A stretch of 64,000 bases of DNA from Aureisphaera galaxeae. GTDB taxonomy: Bacteria; Bacteroidota; Bacteroidia; Flavobacteriales; Flavobacteriaceae. The notes under the pieces are model-generated. The model searched no databases. It worked only from the letters and a program-made list of their open reading frames with translations, and was not told the DNA's origin. Both the position numbers and the translations under genes were made by a program. Position 1 is the first letter of the stretch. Each line of letters starts with the position of its first letter. This document shows, piece by piece, positions 61,857-64,000 of the stretch. The stretch covers positions 496,001 to 560,000 of the forward strand of contig NZ_JAQQTF010000004.1 in assembly GCF_028561275.1 (NCBI RefSeq). Reading direction: 5' to 3'.

Positions 61857-62981
61857 TTACAATCCCTTTCTAAACGTACTCCGTTCCTTATGCTGTTGTG
61901 GATCATAATCCTTCCATAGCAATTGTACAGCCGTATTCTCGATCAATTCCGGATTGGTTTCTACCGTTTCTATGCCTTTGGCATTAAATAGATGTTGCAT
62001 TTCCTCGAAAATGATAGCAGTGACGCCTTTACCTTGGTATTCGGGATCGATCCCAATAAGATAAAAGGCTGCTAAATCATTTTTCTTCTGTGCTTGCAGT
62101 ATGTGGTACCATCCTATGGGGAATAACTTTCCGTTGGCTTTCTTCAAAGCTTTGCTAAAGGAAGGCATCACTACCGAGAAGGCAATGAGCTTCCCATTTT
62201 CATCCTTAATACAGGTGATATAATCGGGATGGATGAACCCGAAATATTTTTCCTTATAATAGTCTATCTGGTACTGCTGAATAGGAACGAAAGTTTGTAA
62301 CGTATTGTAGGTTTTGTTCAACAAATCGAACATACTATCTACGTAGGGCAGGATTTCCTTTTTGTTTTTAAATCGAATCACGGACAGGTTGTACCTCTTC
62401 TTCACAAGTCCAGAAAACTTGGCAACTTTTTCTTTAATAGACGGAGGAATACTCATCTTAAACTCTACCCAAGTAGCTTGCTTTTCAAAACCCAATTGCT
62501 CAAAATGTTGCGCATAGTAAGGATAGTGATACCAAGTGATCATAGTATTCATTTCATCATATCCACGGGTGAGAATACCGGCTTTTTCCATATTGGAGAA
62601 GCCTACAGGACCTTCTACGTATTCCAAATTGTGCTCGCGTCCTTTCTCATAGACCTTTTCCAATAAGGCTTTGGTCACTTCTATATCGTCGATAACATCG
62701 AACCATCCGAAGCGCATCTTTTTCTTTTGTTGCTCTTCGATTTCCAAATGGTTTACAATGGCAGCAATTCTTCCAGCCGCCTTACCATCTTTGTAGGCGA
62801 TATAATAGGTAGCTTCGGCATTCTTAAACACTGGATTCTTGGAAGCATCCATGGTTTCCAGTTCTTCCTTAATTAGGGGAGGAACCCAATACTCGCAATC
62901 TTTGTACAGGGCAAAGGGGAAAGTAACAAATTGCTTTAGTTGTTTTGGTGTGGTTACTTGTTTAATTTCAATCATAGGCAT
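61857..62981 (-). CDS. GNAT-like acyltransferase-type protein
   Basis: A 374-residue protein with a C-terminal GNAT-like domain (about 260-350): AFYLIGIDPEYQGKGVTAIIFEEM has the acetyl-CoA loop QGKGVT. The N-terminal half (FVTFPFALYKDCEYWVPPL, PVGFSNMEKAGILTRGYDE) is typical of a large Bacteroidota group with a second, degenerate GNAT fold. Substrate unknown. It starts 6 bases after the stop of the transporter-like gene on the same strand, hence one transcript. Confidence 0.8.
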   Translation of the reverse strand: MPMIEIKQVTTPKQLKQFVTFPFALYKDCEYWVPPLIKEELETMDASKNPVFKNAEATYYIAYKDGKAAGRIAAIVNHLEIEEQQKKKMRFGWFDVIDDIEVTKALLEKVYEKGREHNLEYVEGPVGFSNMEKAGILTRGYDEMNTMITWYHYPYYAQHFEQLGFEKQATWVEFKMSIPPSIKEKVAKFSGLVKKRYNLSVIRFKNKKEILPYVDSMFDLLNKTYNTLQTFVPIQQYQIDYYKEKYFGFIHPDYITCIKDENGKLIAFSVVMPSFSKALKKANGKLFPIGWYHILQAQKKNDLAAFYLIGIDPEYQGKGVTAIIFEEMQHLFNAKGIETVETNPELIENTAVQLLWKDYDPQQHKERSTFRKGL

Positions 62982-62987
62982 TCTTCT

Positions 62988-64000
62988 CTAGTTCAGTCCT
63001 CCAGCGCCGCCGTCATCTTCCAACTCGAAACTGTCCTTTCGCTTTTTATTCTTCTTCGTTTCCTTCTTTTTCTTTTTCAGGGCTCTGTTTTTCTCTTTTT
63101 CGGCTCGTTTTGCTTCTCTTGCAGCCTTTCCTTTTTCTTCAATAAACTCGTCTTCTTTGTGCATATCGAAGCGGTAAGCAAGCCCGACGCGTCCATAGAA
63201 TAGGGAAGGAGTATCCTTAAAGTTAATGGAAAGTGAGAGATCTACATGAAAATCTTCATTAATAAGGGCCGCAGCACCTCCTCTCAGGATATTATCGGCA
63301 TAGAAATCGCTTTTAAAGCCTTGATTCTCCACAAACACCGAAAAGTAATCGTTGGTAGCATGTGTTACTGTAACGATATATCCATACGACGGAAAATCGG
63401 TGGTGATGCGATCGGCAATGATATTGGTAACAATCACAAATCCGCCAATTAGATTATTCTGGGTAGAAACCACAACCTTAGGGCTTATACTACTTTCTTG
63501 CTCTGGTGTGAAGGGATTATCGGCAAAATCGAAATTGGCTCCCGCATAGACCGATACCGCTGGAATAAGATCGGACCACTGAAACTTATTGTTCTTCTTC
63601 CAGCTCAGCAAATTAGGGCCTTCCAATACTTTCTTTCGGTACGGGTCGTACACAAGGTACTTGGCTCCAATAGTGTTGCTCCTGAAATTACTTTCCGTAA
63701 ACTCAAACGGATTTACGCCCCTACTATCGGTTACCTTATTGCTCTGAAAAAGTCCAATAAGACTTATTTCCAGCTCTTCCTTAAAAAACCCATAACGAAC
63801 GCTGTAATCCCAAGCAAAGGCATTAGTTTCGGTTTCCAGTAAGTTGTGTTTTTCCTTGCCCAAAGAAAAACCCGTCTCAAACTGAAGCACATTCTTTCCT
63901 ACCGAGAAGGCTCCTTGAGAGACTCCGGGCCGATTGGTATTGATCATTTCCGTGTATTGGGCCACCGCACTTATAGGGCATAAAAGCGCGATAAATAATA
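62988..64000 (-). CDS. Outer-membrane transporter-like barrel, 5' end outside the window
   Basis: The frame is open past the right edge: upstream of the first start-like codon (GTG at 63965) it still reads LFIALLCPISAVAQYTEM, the end of a signal peptide, so the gene continues beyond 64000. The body (NTNRPGVSQGAFSVGKNVLQFETGF, ILRGGAAALINEDFHVDLSLSINFKD, YGRVGLAYRFDM) fits the phenol-degradation MetA-type outer-membrane family (PF13557-like). The barrel is followed by a tail of about 55 residues, very rich in Lys/Arg/Glu, then acidic and Gly residues, unusual for this family. Followed 6 bases later by the GNAT-like gene. Confidence 0.8.
   Translation of the reverse strand, partial: LFIALLCPISAVAQYTEMINTNRPGVSQGAFSVGKNVLQFETGFSLGKEKHNLLETETNAFAWDYSVRYGFFKEELEISLIGLFQSNKVTDSRGVNPFEFTESNFRSNTIGAKYLVYDPYRKKVLEGPNLLSWKKNNKFQWSDLIPAVSVYAGANFDFADNPFTPEQESSISPKVVVSTQNNLIGGFVIVTNIIADRITTDFPSYGYIVTVTHATNDYFSVFVENQGFKSDFYADNILRGGAAALINEDFHVDLSLSINFKDTPSLFYGRVGLAYRFDMHKEDEFIEEKGKAAREAKRAEKEKNRALKKKKKETKKNKKRKDSFELEDDGGAGGLN

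Noticed and set aside
62940-63842. Several plus-strand open frames over the minus-strand transporter gene
   Set aside because: The minus-strand frame has signal peptide, barrel strands and a conserved family; the plus frames include runs of Phe/Leu that are simply the complement of the Lys-rich tail.
1-64000. tRNA, rRNA, transposase, integrase, toxin-antitoxin or restriction genes
   Set aside because: Looked for on both strands; none with a recognisable sequence was found.

Overview
The window is chromosomal DNA of a member of the Bacteroidota, most likely a marine-type Flavobacteriaceae. The evidence is an AT-rich composition, the TAnnTTTG class of promoter, a C-terminal type IX secretion sorting domain (47246-48082), many short-lipobox lipoproteins, MG2/TonB-plug proteins without a barrel, and a high density of DinB, VOC, SRPBCC and GNAT single-domain proteins. 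No rRNA, tRNA, CRISPR array, insertion sequence, phage gene or replication origin was seen. I see no recognisable defence locus. About 75 genes are supported, nearly all on the + strand and mostly as single genes or short units of two or three.

Layout. 1-11 kb: secreted S15 peptidase; a Crp/Fnr regulator with a palindromic operator followed by an Lnt-like acyltransferase and mltG (cell-envelope unit); intradiol-dioxygenase-like lipoprotein; a tandem DinB duplication; a YD-repeat lipoprotein; GNAT and CPCC proteins. The spacers here carry degenerate heptamer/octamer repeats. 11-20 kb: a convergent/divergent pair of lipoproteins, one a zinc metalloprotease, then small hypothetical, DUF7010-like and DinB genes, and a large MG2/TonB-plug protein. 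19.6-22.5 kb: AraC, VOC, PhnB-like lipoprotein, alpha/beta hydrolase, SRPBCC. 22.6-26.7 kb: DUF7003-like gene, hutG-hutF (formiminoglutamate to glutamate), hypothetical proteins. 26.8-32.4 kb: AraC, two serine beta-lactamase-fold hydrolases, GNAT, YafY/WYL regulator with its likely target. 32.5-41.4 kb: secreted and membrane hypotheticals, a small HEXXH membrane protein, a TPR protein, a PHB-depolymerase-like esterase and a third beta-lactamase-fold hydrolase. 41.6-44.5 kb: ECF sigma factor, overlapping anti-sigma-like protein, S41 peptidase. 44.5-56 kb: membrane histidine phosphatase, barrel-like protein, an interrupted lipoprotein gene, T9SS cargo, aldo/keto reductase, an esterase-fold protein lacking its nucleophile, EthD lipoprotein, RDD, VOC, DUF2200, Tat-exported TIM barrel, acid-phosphatase-type phosphoesterase. 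56.3-64 kb: lipoprotein, DoxX coupled to a GH113-like enzyme, carboxypeptidase-like domain protein plus transglutaminase, and a minus-strand pair (GNAT-like protein and outer-membrane transporter) running off the right edge.

The most notable signal that is not a gene is a 14-bp promoter core, TTTNNY followed directly by TATCTTAG or a close variant, found 10-60 bases ahead of more than a dozen genes and usually without a recognisable -33 TTG. Other points of interest are a TGA exactly at the lipobox cysteine of 46778-47125, a decayed copy of the 3' end of 36744-37211 at 41438-41532, a hydrolase-fold protein with Gly at the nucleophile position, and exported lipoprotein versions of normally cytosolic VOC and EthD domains.
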